Of a stretch of 64,000 bases of DNA, positions 27,384 through 40,031 are shown in pieces. The stretch is from CBDDGJ01 sp965227805. Its GTDB lineage: Bacteria; Pseudomonadota; Alphaproteobacteria; RS24. Under the pieces are notes generated by a model. It ran no database searches, was not told the origin of the DNA, and saw nothing but the letters and a program-made list of their open reading frames with translations. Location of the stretch: positions 744,001-808,000 of the forward strand of contig CBDDGJ010000003.1 of assembly GCA_965227805.1 (NCBI GenBank). Reading direction: 5' to 3'. Position numbers and translations under genes: made by a program. Within the stretch, counting starts at the first letter, position 1. Each line of letters begins with the position of its first letter.

Positions 27384-28484
27384 ATGCACCAAAATATACA
27401 GGAAAAATTGGCAGCCATGGTGCGCGCAGGCGAGATTGCGGCGGATGCCGCCCAAACGCAAGCGGCACACAAGCTGGATAATGTCGCACAAGCTCTCTTA
27501 ACACGCCGCCGCGTGCGGGGGCTTTATATTCATGGCGATGTTGGGCGGGGGAAATCTATGCTGATGGATTTATTTTTTGCCCATATAGACCTAGAGAAAA
27601 AACGTCGGGTGCATTTTCATGAATTTATGCAGGAGACGCATGAACATATTTTTGAATGGCGGCAAAAACAAAAGCAAAAACATAAAATACGGGCATTATT
27701 TACACGGGCAGCGGGTGATCCCATTCCGCCCGTTGCGCGCTTTATATCGCGGCAAACGCGCTTATTATGTTTTGATGAATTTCAGGTAAAGGATATTGCC
27801 GATGCATCAATCTTAGGGCGTTTATTTGCGCAATTTTGGCAGCGCAATATGGTGGTGGTGATGACGTCTAACCAGCCGCCCGATGCGCTTTATGCGGGCG
27901 GGCTTAACCGGCACCGTTTTTTACCTTTTATCGACATGCTCAAACAGCATACAGATAGTGTGCATCTAAAAGCCAATCGGGATTATCGTATGGGGCATAT
28001 AGACGGGCAAACCAGCTGGTTTACGCCGCTCGGGGCAGGCGCGCGCGCGCATTTAGATGCATGTTTTACACAATTTTCAAAAAGGGCGGCGCACGCGCCT
28101 ATTCATTTGCGTGTTAAAGGACGGCGCTTCGCTATCAGCCATGCAGCAGGCGGGGTTGCGCGTATGACATTCACGGATTTATGTGGCACACCACGCGGGG
28201 CGGTGGATTATTTGGCATTGGCGCAAACAATTCATACGCTTATCATTGATGATATTCGGCAAATGGCGCCGCAAGATCGCAATATAGCCATGCGCTTTAT
28301 CACGCTGATTGACGCGCTTTATGAACACAAGGTGCGGCTTATCGCTTCGGCAACACATAGGCCTGCCGATTTATACCCGCAAGGCGATGATGTTGTTGCC
28401 TTTCAGCGGACAATATCACGCTTGAATGAAATGCAAAGCCGCGCATATTTAGAGCAAACCCCTGTAAAATTGCCTAAAAATTGA
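27384..28484 (+). CDS. zapE: Cell division ATPase ZapE (AFG1-like)
   Basis: This is a 366-residue AAA-type ATPase of the AFG1/ZapE family. Walker A is YIHGDVGRGKSM near residue 50, Walker B LLCFDEFQVKDIADA near 130, and MVVVMTSNQPPD follows. In E. coli ZapE binds the FtsZ ring under low oxygen or heat; the mitochondrial relative LACE1/AFG1 works in protein turnover. It is often found before mdh in alphaproteobacteria; here an ammonium transporter gene is in between. Confidence 0.93.
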   Translation: MHQNIQEKLAAMVRAGEIAADAAQTQAAHKLDNVAQALLTRRRVRGLYIHGDVGRGKSMLMDLFFAHIDLEKKRRVHFHEFMQETHEHIFEWRQKQKQKHKIRALFTRAAGDPIPPVARFISRQTRLLCFDEFQVKDIADASILGRLFAQFWQRNMVVVMTSNQPPDALYAGGLNRHRFLPFIDMLKQHTDSVHLKANRDYRMGHIDGQTSWFTPLGAGARAHLDACFTQFSKRAAHAPIHLRVKGRRFAISHAAGGVARMTFTDLCGTPRGAVDYLALAQTIHTLIIDDIRQMAPQDRNIAMRFITLIDALYEHKVRLIASATHRPADLYPQGDDVVAFQRTISRLNEMQSRAYLEQTPVKLPKN

Positions 28485-28533
28485 GCAAATTGATAGTTTT
28501 TTCATAAAAAGACTATTTTTAAGGCAAAAAACA

Positions 28534-28561
28534 TTGTCTTATGCGGCGTGTGACGTATAAA
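28534..28561 (+). promoter_or_regulatory. Candidate promoter of the ammonium transporter gene
   Basis: TTGTCT at 28534-28539 and TATAAA at 28556-28561 are 16 bases apart, 33 bases before the ATG at 28595. No sigma-54 box (GG-N10-GC type) stood out. AAGGAG precedes the start codon. Confidence 0.45.
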
Positions 28562-28594
28562 TATGGTTAGTTCAATATAACAAAGGAGATTATT

Positions 28595-29818
28595 ATGGGA
28601 CAAGTCGGTGGTGACGTTTTCTTTTTGCTTATGGGAGCAATTTTAGTCTTTGCCATGCATGCAGGTTTTGCTTTTTTGGAAGTCGGCACGGTGCGCAAAA
28701 AAAATCAGGTCAATGCATTGGTTAAAATTATAAGCGATTTCGGTATGTCGACCGTGGCTTATTTCTTTATTGGCTTTTGGGTTGCCTATGGCACAGATTT
28801 TCTGTCTGCCGCAGGAATTATAAGCGGCGGGGCAGAGAGTGAAACTTATGCACCTCAGGGGCTGACATTGATAAAGTTTTTCTTTTTGCTTACCTTTGCG
28901 GCGGCCATTCCGGCGATTATTTCGGGCGGGATTGCCGAGCGGGTAAAATTTTATCCGCAACTCATCGCCTCGCTGGTGATTGTGGCTTTGGTCTATCCCT
29001 TTTTCGAGGGCATGATTTGGAACGGCAATTTCGGTTTTCAAGCCTGGCTGGAAGCCCAATTCGGTGCCCCCTTTCGTGATTTTGCCGGTTCTATTGTGGT
29101 GCATGGTGTTGGCGGCTGGCTGGCTTGTGCGGCCGTGATTTTGCTGGGTGCGCGCTTAGGGCGTTATGAACCGCGCTCAACGGCGTTTCCTCCCTCATCC
29201 ATTCCATGGCTGGCGCTTGGGTCTTGGCTATTATGCATTGGCTGGTTCGGCTTTAATGTCGTTAGTGCACAATCTTTGGAAAGCATTTCCGGTCTGGTTG
29301 CGGTAAACTCGCTTATGGCTATGGTTGGTGGCCTGTTAGCTGCTATGCTATTGGGGCGGACTGATCCCGGTTTTGTGCATAATGGCGCATTAGCGGGCCT
29401 GGTCGCGATATGTGCAGGTTCCGATATTATGCACCCCATAGGGTCGCTTATTACCGGTGGCGTTGCTGGCGGCATTTTTGTTTATATGTTCACATTCTGT
29501 CAGGAAAAATTGAAAATAGATGATGTGCTCGGTGTCTGGCCATTGCATGGCCTGTGTGGTGCCTGGGGCGGGATTGCTGCGGGTATTTTCGGGCAATCTG
29601 CTTTAGGTGGGCTTGGCGGTGTCAGCCTTATGTCGCAAATTGTGGGAACTTTTGTTGGTTGTGGCTTTGCCTTTCTGGCCGGGTTTATTGTTTACGGCGC
29701 GCTTAAATCAACCATAGGCATACGCTTGAGCGAAGAAGAAGAACATATCGGTTCGGATATTGCCATTCATAAAATTGGCTCTGATCCCGAAAGCACAGTT
29801 CTTTCAAGTCAGCGTTAA
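28595..29818 (+). CDS. amt: Ammonium transporter (Amt family)
   Basis: This is a 407-residue integral membrane protein with about 11 helices. The pore twin histidines are visible in SIVVHGVGG (near residue 170) and WPLHGLCGAWGG (near 315), as is the GFAFLEVGTVRKKN signature near the N-terminus. It moves ammonium/ammonia into the cell. No signal peptide is evident. glnK, its usual PII partner, is not next to it. The C-terminal tail is acidic. Confidence 0.94.
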   Translation: MGQVGGDVFFLLMGAILVFAMHAGFAFLEVGTVRKKNQVNALVKIISDFGMSTVAYFFIGFWVAYGTDFLSAAGIISGGAESETYAPQGLTLIKFFFLLTFAAAIPAIISGGIAERVKFYPQLIASLVIVALVYPFFEGMIWNGNFGFQAWLEAQFGAPFRDFAGSIVVHGVGGWLACAAVILLGARLGRYEPRSTAFPPSSIPWLALGSWLLCIGWFGFNVVSAQSLESISGLVAVNSLMAMVGGLLAAMLLGRTDPGFVHNGALAGLVAICAGSDIMHPIGSLITGGVAGGIFVYMFTFCQEKLKIDDVLGVWPLHGLCGAWGGIAAGIFGQSALGGLGGVSLMSQIVGTFVGCGFAFLAGFIVYGALKSTIGIRLSEEEEHIGSDIAIHKIGSDPESTVLSSQR

Positions 29819-29839
29819 AAGCCGGCATTAAACGATGTA

Positions 29840-30903
<1,064 letters not shown>

Positions 30904-30921
30904 ATAAAGTGATATTTTCTC

Positions 30922-32001
30922 ATGCGTAAAATTTTGATCCGACTTGGTCTTGCTCTTATTGTGCTTATTGGGGCAGGATTTGTTTTACTTAGGACGAATG
31001 AAACTGTGCAAGATAATGTGGTGCGCCGCGCAATTGTGCAGGTATTGCAAAATGCGGGGCAAACCCAATTTGGTGGCGATGCGCTGGATGTGGTGTTTTG
31101 CGGCACGGCGTCGCCCATGGGGGCTGGCCGCGCGCAACAATGTATGGCGGTGCTTGCGGGCGATAAATTTTTTATCGTTGATGCGGGTGCGCGTTCGGCG
31201 CATAATGTGACAAATTACGGTTTGCCTGTGAATAGGCTGGATGGTGTGTTATTGACGCATTTTCATTCCGACCATATTTCGGCACTAGGCGAAATGCATC
31301 TGGCAAGCTGGGCGCGCGGACGCACAGAAAAATTAAAACTTTTCGGCGGGCCGGGGGTTGAGCGTGTCGCGGCGGGGTTTGATATGGCTTATGGGCAAGA
31401 TTATATCTATCGGACGGCGCATCATGGTGAGGCCTATATGCCGTCAGAAGCGGCGGGATTTGAACCGCGCCTTATCTATGCGCCGACACAAGGAACGGTG
31501 GAAATTTATAATCAGGATGGCCTGGTCATTACGGCTTTTGCGGTGCCGCATGCACCGGTAGAGCCGGCTTATGGTTATCGGTTTGATTATGGGGGCAGGT
31601 CGGTAGTGATTAGCGGCGATACCTCCAAAAGTTTTGCGCTTGCCGCTGCCGCGAAAGGGGCGGATGTGCTTATCCATGAAGTCTTGCAACCGGATTTGGT
31701 GGCTATGACCATTGACGGGCTTACTCAGATCGGCCAGGAAAGGCTCGGTAAAATTTTGCATGATACGCTTGATTATCATACCACGCCGGTGGAGGCTGCC
31801 GAGATCGCCAATCAGGCAAATGCCGGATTATTGGTATTTACCCATTATGCACCCGTGCCGGTAAACGCAATTGTGCAACGCTATTTTCTGCGTGGTGTAG
31901 AGGATATTCGCCCCGAAGGCGCCCTATTGGCCGATGATGGCACATGGATTCATATTCCGCTAGAACAAGATGCACAGCCGCATATTAAAACTTTGGAGTA
32001 A
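30922..32001 (+). CDS. MBL-fold metallohydrolase with N-terminal membrane anchor
   Basis: This is a 359-residue protein. Residues 5-25 form a signal anchor or signal peptide (ILIRLGLALIVLIGAGFVLL). The metallo-beta-lactamase domain has FCGTASPMG near residue 58, LLTHFHSDHIS near 111 and VVISGDTSKS near 232, with a late His in FTHYAP. The layout resembles the RNase Z/arylsulfatase group, but an exported position argues against tRNA processing. It sits between mdh and sucC, where no such gene is expected; its role is unknown. Confidence 0.85.
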   Translation: MRKILIRLGLALIVLIGAGFVLLRTNETVQDNVVRRAIVQVLQNAGQTQFGGDALDVVFCGTASPMGAGRAQQCMAVLAGDKFFIVDAGARSAHNVTNYGLPVNRLDGVLLTHFHSDHISALGEMHLASWARGRTEKLKLFGGPGVERVAAGFDMAYGQDYIYRTAHHGEAYMPSEAAGFEPRLIYAPTQGTVEIYNQDGLVITAFAVPHAPVEPAYGYRFDYGGRSVVISGDTSKSFALAAAAKGADVLIHEVLQPDLVAMTIDGLTQIGQERLGKILHDTLDYHTTPVEAAEIANQANAGLLVFTHYAPVPVNAIVQRYFLRGVEDIRPEGALLADDGTWIHIPLEQDAQPHIKTLE

Positions 32002-32124
32002 CCTTGCGCGTGGTTTGTTCGTCTTAATTTTAATCCTAATTTTAATAATGGCTTATATATTGCATCATATTAAATTTTGATTTAGGTTTCCCGCATTATA
32101 AATGAGTAAAGGCGATTTAAGCAT

Positions 32125-33294
32125 ATGAATATTCATGAATATCAGGCAAAACAGGTTTTGCAATCTTTTAATGTGCCGGTGCCGCGCGGTGGTGTGGCGT
32201 TTTCGGTTGATGAGGCGGTTGCCGTGGCCGAGAAACTTGGCGGCGCGCTTTGGGTGGTGAAAGCACAGATCCACGCGGGCGGGCGCGGCAAGGGCGGCGG
32301 GGTGAAGGTGGTGAAATCTTTAGATGAATTACGCGCCGAAGCCGAACGCATGTTAGGCATGACTTTAATCACCCATCAAACCGGCCCCATGGGGCGTAAG
32401 GTGGGGCGCATATATATAGAAGAGGGGTGTGATATTGCCCGCGAGCTTTATCTTTCGGCTTTGGTTGACCGCGCCACCTCGCGCATTTCTTTCATCGCCT
32501 CTACTGAGGGCGGAATGGATATTGAAGAGGTTGCAGCAAAAACGCCAGAGAAAATCTTGACGCTTAGCATAGACCCGGCAGCGGGTATGTCCGCCCATTA
32601 TGGCCGGCAGATGGCGTTTGCTCTGGGACTTGAAGGAGACCAAATCAAGAAAATGACAGCGCTGATTGATAATCTCTATAATGCCTTTATTGAAAAAGAT
32701 ATGTCGCTTTTGGAAATTAACCCGCTTGTGGTGACGGGGACGGGTGATTTAATCTGTCTGGATGCCAAGATCAATTTTGACTCCAATGCGCTTTATCGCC
32801 ATGAGGATATTGTTGCCTTGCGCGATTTGGATGAAGAAGACAAGGCAGAGGTTGAAGCCTCTAAATATGATTTAAGCTATATTAAGCTGGATGGTAAAAT
32901 TGGCTGCATGGTAAATGGTGCTGGTCTGGCAATGGCGACAATGGATATTATCAAACTCTATGGCGCGGAACCAGCAAATTTTCTGGATGTTGGCGGGGGC
33001 GCAACCAAAGAAAAAGTAACCGAAGCCTTTAAGATTATTTTATCGGATGAAAATGTAGAAGGCATTTTGGTCAATATTTTCGGCGGCATTATGCGCTGTG
33101 ATGTGATTGCCGAAGGCGTGATTGCGGCGGCGCGTGAAACACAATTAACCGTGCCACTGGTTGTGCGCTTAGAGGGCACCAATGTGGCGATGGGCAAACA
33201 GCTTATGGCTCATTCGGGCTTGCCGATTATTGCTGCGGATAATTTGGATGATGCGGCGCAAAAAATTGTCGCGGCAGTAAAGGAGAGTGCATAA
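32125..33294 (+). CDS. sucC: Succinyl-CoA synthetase beta subunit
   Basis: This is the ATP-grasp subunit of succinyl-CoA ligase, 389 residues. It starts [12 protein letters not shown] and has [12 protein letters not shown] near residue 50, LEINPLVVT near 195 and [11 protein letters not shown] near 315. With SucD it makes succinate and ATP or GTP from succinyl-CoA. The stop overlaps the sucD start by one base (TAATG), so translation is coupled. A 123-base AT-rich gap upstream may hold its own promoter. Confidence 0.97.
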   Translation: MNIHEYQAKQVLQSFNVPVPRGGVAFSVDEAVAVAEKLGGALWVVKAQIHAGGRGKGGGVKVVKSLDELRAEAERMLGMTLITHQTGPMGRKVGRIYIEEGCDIARELYLSALVDRATSRISFIASTEGGMDIEEVAAKTPEKILTLSIDPAAGMSAHYGRQMAFALGLEGDQIKKMTALIDNLYNAFIEKDMSLLEINPLVVTGTGDLICLDAKINFDSNALYRHEDIVALRDLDEEDKAEVEASKYDLSYIKLDGKIGCMVNGAGLAMATMDIIKLYGAEPANFLDVGGGATKEKVTEAFKIILSDENVEGILVNIFGGIMRCDVIAEGVIAAARETQLTVPLVVRLEGTNVAMGKQLMAHSGLPIIAADNLDDAAQKIVAAVKESA

Positions 33295-34169
33295 TGTCGG
33301 TATTGGTTGACACGCATACAAAAGTTATTTGCCAGGGCTTTACCGGCGCCCAAGGCACATTTCATTCTGAACAGGCCATTGCTTATGGCACCAAAATGGT
33401 TGGCGGTGTAACGCCAGGGCGCGGCGGTAGCACGCATCTGGATTTGCCCGTATTTGATACGGTGGCCGAGGCAGTGGAAAAAACCGGTGCCACAGCAAGC
33501 GCGATTTATGTGCCGCCGCCCTTTGCTGCCGATGCGATTTTAGAGGCGATTGCGGCAGGGATTGACTTGGCGGTGTGCATTACCGAGGGCATTCCGGTGA
33601 TGGATATGGTTAAGGTTAAGCGTGCTTTGCAAGGGTCTGATACGCGTTTGGTGGGGCCGAATTGCCCGGGTGTGATTACGCCTGGCCAATGTAAAATCGG
33701 GATTATGCCGGGGCATATTCACCAAAAAGGCACAGTCGGTATTGTGTCGCGTTCGGGGACATTAACTTATGAAGCGGTGGCACAGACCACGGCGGCAGGG
33801 CTTGGCCAGTCAACCTGTATTGGTATTGGCGGTGATCCGGTAAATGGCACAAATTTTATTGATTGTTTGGATATGTTTTTGGGGGATGATGCGACGGAAT
33901 CGATCATTATGATTGGTGAAATTGGCGGCTCGGCGGAAGAAGAAGCGGCTGAATTTCTAAAGGCTTCAAAAATTAAAAAGCCGGTTGTCGGCTTTATTGC
34001 CGGCGTCACAGCCCCACCGGGGCGGCGTATGGGGCATGCGGGGGCGATTATCTCTGGCGGCAAGGGCGGTGCGGAAGATAAAATCGAAGCAATGCGCACA
34101 GCCGGCATTACGGTTTCGCCTTCGCCTGCGGCATTGGGAAAAACCTTGCTTGACGTTTTATCTGGATAA
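33294..34169 (+). CDS. sucD: Succinyl-CoA synthetase alpha subunit
   Basis: This is the CoA-binding subunit, 291 residues. The CoA-binding fold has [17 protein letters not shown] near residue 12, [10 protein letters not shown] near 100 and GPNCPGVI near 123. The phosphorylated His is expected in [14 protein letters not shown] near 245. It pairs with SucC upstream. About 70 bases separate it from sucA. Confidence 0.97.
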   Translation: MSVLVDTHTKVICQGFTGAQGTFHSEQAIAYGTKMVGGVTPGRGGSTHLDLPVFDTVAEAVEKTGATASAIYVPPPFAADAILEAIAAGIDLAVCITEGIPVMDMVKVKRALQGSDTRLVGPNCPGVITPGQCKIGIMPGHIHQKGTVGIVSRSGTLTYEAVAQTTAAGLGQSTCIGIGGDPVNGTNFIDCLDMFLGDDATESIIMIGEIGGSAEEEAAEFLKASKIKKPVVGFIAGVTAPPGRRMGHAGAIISGGKGGAEDKIEAMRTAGITVSPSPAALGKTLLDVLSG

Positions 34170-34237
34170 ATTAAAATTTTTGGATATAATACGTTTATGT
34201 GTGATAAAGGATATATTGCACGAGTGAAAGTATAAAT

Positions 34238-37234
34238 ATGGCACGTCACGAAAATTCATCAGCAGACTCTATGCGTGATGCAGGTGAGCAAAGTGAAACG
34301 GATGATTATCCGCAAGCCGATATATTTACCGGCGTAAATGCATTATATCTTGAACAACAATTAGAAAAATATCAAGCCAACCCGCAATCTGTATCACAGG
34401 AATGGCGGCGTTTTTTTGAAAAATTTGAATCGCACATTGCGCCACAAGCACCCTCCTGGCAGCGGGCAGACTGGCCGCCTATCGCCAATGGTGAACTCAC
34501 CGCGGCTTTGGACGGGAATTGGGGCGATACTGATATCGCGCCCGCGGTTTCGCAGCATCTGGCAGGGGCGGATGAACAGACAATCCGCGCGGCAACATTG
34601 GACTCGGTGCGTGCCATTATGATGATTCGCGCCTATCGGATGCGCGGCCATTTGGCCGCACAGCTCGACCCGTTAGAGCTGGAAGAGCCTGTTTCACACC
34701 CCGAGCTTGACCCCAAATCTTACGGGTTTAATGAGGCGGATTATGACCGTCCGATTTTTATCGATAATGTTTTGGGATTGGAGACGGCAAGCATTCGTGA
34801 AATGCTGGATATTTTGCAACGCACTTATTGCGGCACATTTGCTGTAGAATTTATGCATATGTCCGACCCGGAAGAAAAAGCCTGGCTGCAAGAGCGTTTT
34901 GAAGGGCCGGAAAAAGAAATTAGCTTTACCGATGAAGGTAAGCGCGCCATTTTTAATAAGCTGGTTGAAACCGAAGGCTTGGAAAAATTTATCAATGTCA
35001 AATATACTGGCACCAAACGCTTTGGGCTTGATGGCGGCGAGGCCATGGTGCCGGCGCTTGAACAAATTATCAAGCGCGGGGGGAATTTGGGGGCGAAAGA
35101 AATTGTAATCGGCATGCCGCATCGTGGCAGATTAAATGTGCTGACCAATGTGATGGCCAAACCATTTCGGGCTTTGTTTCATGAATTTAAGGGCGGTTCG
35201 GCTAATCCGGATGATGTTGACGGTTCGGGAGATGTGAAATACCATCTCGGTGCTTCGGCAGAGCGCGAATTTGATGGCAATAATGTTCACTTATCGCTTT
35301 CGGCCAATCCATCACATTTGGAAGCGGTTGATCCGGTGGTGCTGGGCAAGGTGCGCGCCAAGCAAGATCAATATAACCCCGACCGGCGGCAAATACCTGA
35401 CAGAAGCACGGTTATTCCACTTTTGCTGCATGGCGATGCGGCCTTTGCTGGCCAGGGTATTGTGGCGGAATGTTTCGGGCTTTCTGGCTTAAAGGGGCAT
35501 AAGAGCGGTGGTGCGATTCACTTTATTGTGAATAATCAGATTGGCTTTACCACGAATCCGCGTTTTTCGCGCAGCTCCCCCTATCCGTCTGATGTGGCAA
35601 AAATGGTGGAAGCGCCGATTTTCCACGTCAATGGCGATGACCCCGAGGCCGTGGTGCAAGCGGCAAAAATCGCAACCGAATTTCGGCAGAAGTTTCTAAA
35701 ACCGGTGGTGATTGATATGTTCTGCTATCGCCGCTTCGGCCATAATGAGGGCGATGAACCCGCCTTTACCCAGCCGCATATGTATGCGCGGATTAAAAAT
35801 CATGAAACCGTTACCAAAAAATATGGTGATCGTTTGGTCTCACAAGGCGTGATGACGCGCGCCGAAGTTGACGGTGCGGCGGCAAAATATCGCGCGCTTA
35901 TGGATGATGAATTTGAGGCCGCCAATAATTTTAAGCCCGATAAGGCAGATTGGCTTGGGGGGCGTTGGATGGGCCTGCAAAAAAAAGGTGCTGAATTTGA
36001 ACGCGGTGAAACAGGTATCACCAAAAAAATGCTGCGCGAGATCGGGGCAAAACTAACCGATATTCCTGAAGGCTTTACGATGCACCCCGCTTTGGTGCGG
36101 CAGCTGAAAGCCAAGCAAGATATGTTCGCAAGCGGCAAGGGTTTTGACTGGGCAACGGCGGAGGCTTTGGCTTTTGGCGCGCTTATGCGCGAGGGTTTTG
36201 CGGTGCGCCTTTCGGGGCAAGATAGCGAACGAGGCACATTTTCACAACGCCATGCGGTGTGGATTGACCAAAAAACAGAAGCCCGCTATAAGCCCCTGCA
36301 ACATATTGCGGAAAATCAGGCGCCCTTTGAAGTCATCAATTCTATGTTATCGGAAGCGGCTATATTGGGCTTTGAATATGGCTATAGCTTGGCCGAGCCC
36401 AATGCTTTGGTGTTGTGGGAAGCGCAATTTGGTGATTTTGCCAATGGCGCTCAGGTTTTGATTGATCAATTTATTTCCTCAGGCGAACATAAATGGTTGC
36501 GTATGTCCGGGCTTGTATTGCTTTTGCCACATGGCTATGAGGGGCAAGGGCCGGAGCATAGTTCGGCGCGGCTAGAGCGTTATTTGCAACTTTGTGCAGA
36601 AGAAAACTGGCAAGTGGCAAATTGCACGACGCCGGCAAATTATTTTCATATTTTGCGCCGTCAGTTACAACGGAAATTCCGTAAGCCTCTTATTTTAATG
36701 ACGCCAAAATCGCTTTTGCGCCATAAGGCGTGCACATCTACCTTGGATGATTTGGCGCGTGGCGCGGCCTTTCACCGTGTGTTATGGGATGATGAGGATG
36801 CCCGCCTTGGCGGCTATCTAAAGCCTGTTGATAAAATCCGCCGCGTGGTGATATGCGCGGGCAAGGTCTATTATGATTTATGCGACGCGCGTAACGCATA
36901 TAAAGCGCAAGGCAAAAAAATGGATGATGTATATATTTTACGCCTTGAGCAGCTTTATCCATTTCCGCAAGGGGCATTAAATGCAGTATTGTCAAAACTA
37001 TCCCCCAAAGCAGAATTTGTCTGGTGTCAGGAAGAACCGAAAAATATGGGGGCATGGTCTTTTGTCGCGCCCGAATTGGAAAAAACCCTATCTGCATTAA
37101 ATATGAAACATAATCGCCCCCTCTATACGGGGCGTGCGGCATCTGCTTCTACGGCAACCGGCTTGATGAGCCACCATATCGCCCAGCGTGATGCCTTTAT
37201 GCAAGCAGCCCTTATTGATCCGATGGAGGCGTAA
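34238..37234 (+). CDS. sucA: 2-oxoglutarate dehydrogenase E1 component
   Basis: This is the thiamine-diphosphate-dependent decarboxylase of the 2-oxoglutarate dehydrogenase complex, 998 residues. The N-terminus has [17 protein letters not shown], used to dock E2 in relatives. Cofactor and active-site stretches include [11 protein letters not shown] near residue 295, [14 protein letters not shown] near 400 and [16 protein letters not shown] near 500. It feeds succinyl-CoA to SucCD. sucB begins 1 base after the stop. Confidence 0.97.
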   Translation: MARHENSSADSMRDAGEQSETDDYPQADIFTGVNALYLEQQLEKYQANPQSVSQEWRRFFEKFESHIAPQAPSWQRADWPPIANGELTAALDGNWGDTDIAPAVSQHLAGADEQTIRAATLDSVRAIMMIRAYRMRGHLAAQLDPLELEEPVSHPELDPKSYGFNEADYDRPIFIDNVLGLETASIREMLDILQRTYCGTFAVEFMHMSDPEEKAWLQERFEGPEKEISFTDEGKRAIFNKLVETEGLEKFINVKYTGTKRFGLDGGEAMVPALEQIIKRGGNLGAKEIVIGMPHRGRLNVLTNVMAKPFRALFHEFKGGSANPDDVDGSGDVKYHLGASAEREFDGNNVHLSLSANPSHLEAVDPVVLGKVRAKQDQYNPDRRQIPDRSTVIPLLLHGDAAFAGQGIVAECFGLSGLKGHKSGGAIHFIVNNQIGFTTNPRFSRSSPYPSDVAKMVEAPIFHVNGDDPEAVVQAAKIATEFRQKFLKPVVIDMFCYRRFGHNEGDEPAFTQPHMYARIKNHETVTKKYGDRLVSQGVMTRAEVDGAAAKYRALMDDEFEAANNFKPDKADWLGGRWMGLQKKGAEFERGETGITKKMLREIGAKLTDIPEGFTMHPALVRQLKAKQDMFASGKGFDWATAEALAFGALMREGFAVRLSGQDSERGTFSQRHAVWIDQKTEARYKPLQHIAENQAPFEVINSMLSEAAILGFEYGYSLAEPNALVLWEAQFGDFANGAQVLIDQFISSGEHKWLRMSGLVLLLPHGYEGQGPEHSSARLERYLQLCAEENWQVANCTTPANYFHILRRQLQRKFRKPLILMTPKSLLRHKACTSTLDDLARGAAFHRVLWDDEDARLGGYLKPVDKIRRVVICAGKVYYDLCDARNAYKAQGKKMDDVYILRLEQLYPFPQGALNAVLSKLSPKAEFVWCQEEPKNMGAWSFVAPELEKTLSALNMKHNRPLYTGRAASASTATGLMSHHIAQRDAFMQAALIDPMEA

Positions 37235-37235
37235 T

Positions 37236-38444
37236 ATGTCTGTTGAAATTCGTGTGCCCGCATTGGGCGAGTCCATAACCGAAGCAACCATTGCCCAATG
37301 GTATAAAGCCCCTGGCGATGCGGTGGCGATGGATGAACCTTTATGCGAATTGGAAACCGATAAGGTGACGGTGGAAATACCCGCCCAGGCAACTGGGGTG
37401 ATGAAAGATATTTTGATCGAAGCCGGGGAAACAGTGGAAGTGGGCGCGCTTTTGGGGTCGATTGCCGCAGGCGAAGCAGCGCCTGCCGCATCGCCTCTGC
37501 CGGCAAACGTGCCTCCCCCTGTGCCTTCCCATGTTGTGCCTCCCTCCGCTGTGCCTTCCCCCGCTTTGGAAGTGGCAGCGCCAGCCAGCCAGGATAAATT
37601 AGCCCCCGCCGTGCAAAGGCTGGTTACAGAACATAATCTTGAACCTGCCGCAATTCCCGGAACAGGTAAAGCGGGGCGTATCACCAAGGGTGATGTATTA
37701 ACCAGCATGGCACACATAGCACAGGCATCATCTCAAAATAATCAACCGCGTGAAGAGCGGGTGAAAATGACCCGCTTGCGCCAGACCATTATGAAACGCC
37801 TTAAAGGTGCCCAAGAAACAGCTGCCATATTAACCACATTTAATGAGGTGGATATGAGCGCACTTATGACATTGCGCCGCAGCTATAAAGATATGTTCGA
37901 GAAAAAACACGGGGCGCGTTTGGGCTTTATGAGTTTTTTCGTAAAAGCGTGCACGCATGGCTTATATGAAATTCCGGCTCTGAATGCTGAGATTATTGGG
38001 GATGAAATTATTTATAAAAACTACGTCAATATGGGGGTTGCGGTTGGCACAGATAAGGGGCTGGTGGTGCCGGTGGTGCGCAATGCCCATAATATGAGGT
38101 TTGCCGAAATTGAAAAAACCATTGCAGGCCTGGGCGCAAAAGCGCGCGATGGCGCCTTGGCGCTGGATGATTTGCAAGGTGGCACATTCACCATTTCCAA
38201 TGGCGGGGTTTATGGTTCGCTTATGTCGACGCCAATTTTGAATAGCCCGCAATCCGGCATTTTGGGCATGCATAAAATTCAGGATCGTCCCGTCGTGATA
38301 GATGGTGAGATTGCCATTCGTCCGATGATGTATGTGGCTTTGTCTTATGACCATAGGCTGGTAGATGGGAAAGAGGCGGTGACATTTTTGGTGCGTGTTA
38401 AGGAAGCATTGGAAAACCCCGAACGCTTATTGCTCGATTTATAG
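37236..38444 (+). CDS. sucB: Dihydrolipoamide succinyltransferase E2 component
   Basis: This is a 402-residue E2 with one lipoyl domain (lipoyl Lys in [10 protein letters not shown] near residue 43). A Pro/Ala/Val linker is followed by an E1/E3-binding domain near residue 130 ([14 protein letters not shown]). The catalytic domain ends in [13 protein letters not shown] with the active His. ATG 37236 is chosen because an in-frame start upstream lies inside sucA and adds non-family residues. Confidence 0.97.
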   Translation: MSVEIRVPALGESITEATIAQWYKAPGDAVAMDEPLCELETDKVTVEIPAQATGVMKDILIEAGETVEVGALLGSIAAGEAAPAASPLPANVPPPVPSHVVPPSAVPSPALEVAAPASQDKLAPAVQRLVTEHNLEPAAIPGTGKAGRITKGDVLTSMAHIAQASSQNNQPREERVKMTRLRQTIMKRLKGAQETAAILTTFNEVDMSALMTLRRSYKDMFEKKHGARLGFMSFFVKACTHGLYEIPALNAEIIGDEIIYKNYVNMGVAVGTDKGLVVPVVRNAHNMRFAEIEKTIAGLGAKARDGALALDDLQGGTFTISNGGVYGSLMSTPILNSPQSGILGMHKIQDRPVVIDGEIAIRPMMYVALSYDHRLVDGKEAVTFLVRVKEALENPERLLLDL

Positions 38445-38453
38445 AGGTGAGTT

Positions 38454-39872
38454 ATGCCCGCTAATGTGCAAAATAATTTTGATATGGTCGTTATCGGTGC
38501 AGGACCAGGCGGCTATGTCTGTGCCATTCGGGCGGCGCAATTAGGTATGCGGGTTGCGTGTATTGATAAGCGCGGGGCGCCCGGGGGCACATGTTTGAAT
38601 ATTGGCTGTATCCCTTCCAAGGCCTTATTATATGCATCGGAACAATATGCCGCGCTAGGCAAGGCAGATAAGCTAGGCATTAAGCTCGGCACGCCCAAGC
38701 TGGATATGAAAGCCCTACAGCTATATAAAAATGAGGCCATTAGCGGCAATACGCAAGGCGTGCAATTTTTATTTAGGAAAAATAAAATTGAAGAAATTGA
38801 CGGCGCGGCAGAGATTACCGCACCGGGTAAAATCTCTATTGCGTTGCGCGATGGCACAAGCCGCATCATAGAGGCCAAACATATAGTTATTGCGACTGGT
38901 TCGGAGGTAACGCCCTTAGCAGGGGTTGAGGTAGATGAAGATATTATTGTGTCTTCTACCGGTGCGCTTGATTTTACCAAAGTGCCCAAAAAATTACTCA
39001 TTATCGGCGCCGGCATTATCGGGCTTGAGCTTGGTTCAGTTTGGGCGCGTTTGGGAACAGACGTTACTGTTGTGGAATTTTTAGACCGCATCACCCCGGG
39101 CACCGATGCGGAAATCGCCAAACAATTTCAGCGCATTTTGCAACGACAAGGCATAAAGTTTAAGTTGGGAACAAAAGTTATTGCCGCCACAAAAAGCAAA
39201 ACGGGTGCAAAAATAACGGTTAAGGCATCTGATAATCGTGGTGATGAGGATATATTAAGCGCTGATAAGGTATTGCTTGCCATTGGGCGCAAAGCCTATA
39301 CGCATGGGCTGGGTTTGGAAGCGCTGGGCGTGGAAACAGACAAGGCGGGGCGCATTGTGGTTGACGCCCGGTTCAAAACCGCGATTGCAGGCGTTTATGC
39401 AATTGGCGATGTTATTGCTGGTCCGATGCTTGCGCATAAGGCAGAAGAAGAAGGGGTGGCGCTGGCCGAGCATCTGGCCGGAAAAGCCGGCCATGTGGAT
39501 TATGATATTATTCCGAGCATTATTTATACCGATCCGGAAGTGGCCTGGATTGGGAAGACTGAAGAAGAATTAAAGGCGGCCAATATTGACTATGTTGTCG
39601 GCAAATTCCCCTTTATGGCCAATGGCCGCGCCAAGGCGACACAGGCAACGGATGGCTTTGTCAAAATTTTGGCCGATAAGGCAAGCGACCGTGTGTTAGG
39701 TGTGCATATTATCGGTTCGCATGCGGGCGATATGATTGCGGAAGCGGCGGTGGCCTTAACCTTTTCGGCAAGTGCAGAAGATATTGCGCGGATTTGCCAT
39801 GCCCACCCCACCTATGCAGAAGCCATGAAAGAAGCTGCTTTGGCGGTAGATGGGCGCGCCCTGCATATGTAA
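38454..39872 (+). CDS. lpdA: Dihydrolipoyl dehydrogenase (E3)
   Basis: This is a 472-residue flavoprotein disulfide reductase. The FAD fold is VVIGAGPGGYVCAIRAAQLG, the redox Cys pair is in GGTCLNIGCIPS near residue 47, the NAD fold is IIGAGIIGLELGSVW near 183, and the dimer-active-site His-Glu is in HAHPTYAEAMKEA. It reoxidises the E2 lipoate. It closes the mdh-suc-lpd block. The stop lies in a 13-bp tandem duplication. Confidence 0.96.
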   Translation: MPANVQNNFDMVVIGAGPGGYVCAIRAAQLGMRVACIDKRGAPGGTCLNIGCIPSKALLYASEQYAALGKADKLGIKLGTPKLDMKALQLYKNEAISGNTQGVQFLFRKNKIEEIDGAAEITAPGKISIALRDGTSRIIEAKHIVIATGSEVTPLAGVEVDEDIIVSSTGALDFTKVPKKLLIIGAGIIGLELGSVWARLGTDVTVVEFLDRITPGTDAEIAKQFQRILQRQGIKFKLGTKVIAATKSKTGAKITVKASDNRGDEDILSADKVLLAIGRKAYTHGLGLEALGVETDKAGRIVVDARFKTAIAGVYAIGDVIAGPMLAHKAEEEGVALAEHLAGKAGHVDYDIIPSIIYTDPEVAWIGKTEEELKAANIDYVVGKFPFMANGRAKATQATDGFVKILADKASDRVLGVHIIGSHAGDMIAEAAVALTFSASAEDIARICHAHPTYAEAMKEAALAVDGRALHM

Positions 39873-39889
39873 GCGTCATATGTAAGCGT
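39864..39889 (+). repeat. 13-bp tandem duplication across the lpdA stop
   Basis: CATATGTAAGCGT is repeated exactly at 39864-39876 and 39877-39889. The stop TAA at 39870-39872 is in the first copy, so the duplication left the protein unchanged. Confidence 0.9.
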
Positions 39890-40031
39890 AAGTGCTGCAT
39901 AAGCCCGCTTGCCACAAGGGATGGTTTATAAGGGATGCTCGCAGGAGTGATAGAGGCTTCTTTTACGCAAATGGGTGTGCATATATTTCCAGTGATGCGA
40001 ATTTTATGCGCGTGCCTCGCTCTCAAACAAT

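Noticed and set aside
34185..34190. TATAAT box before sucA
   Set aside because: No -35 box at acceptable spacing; TTGACG is 29 bases upstream.
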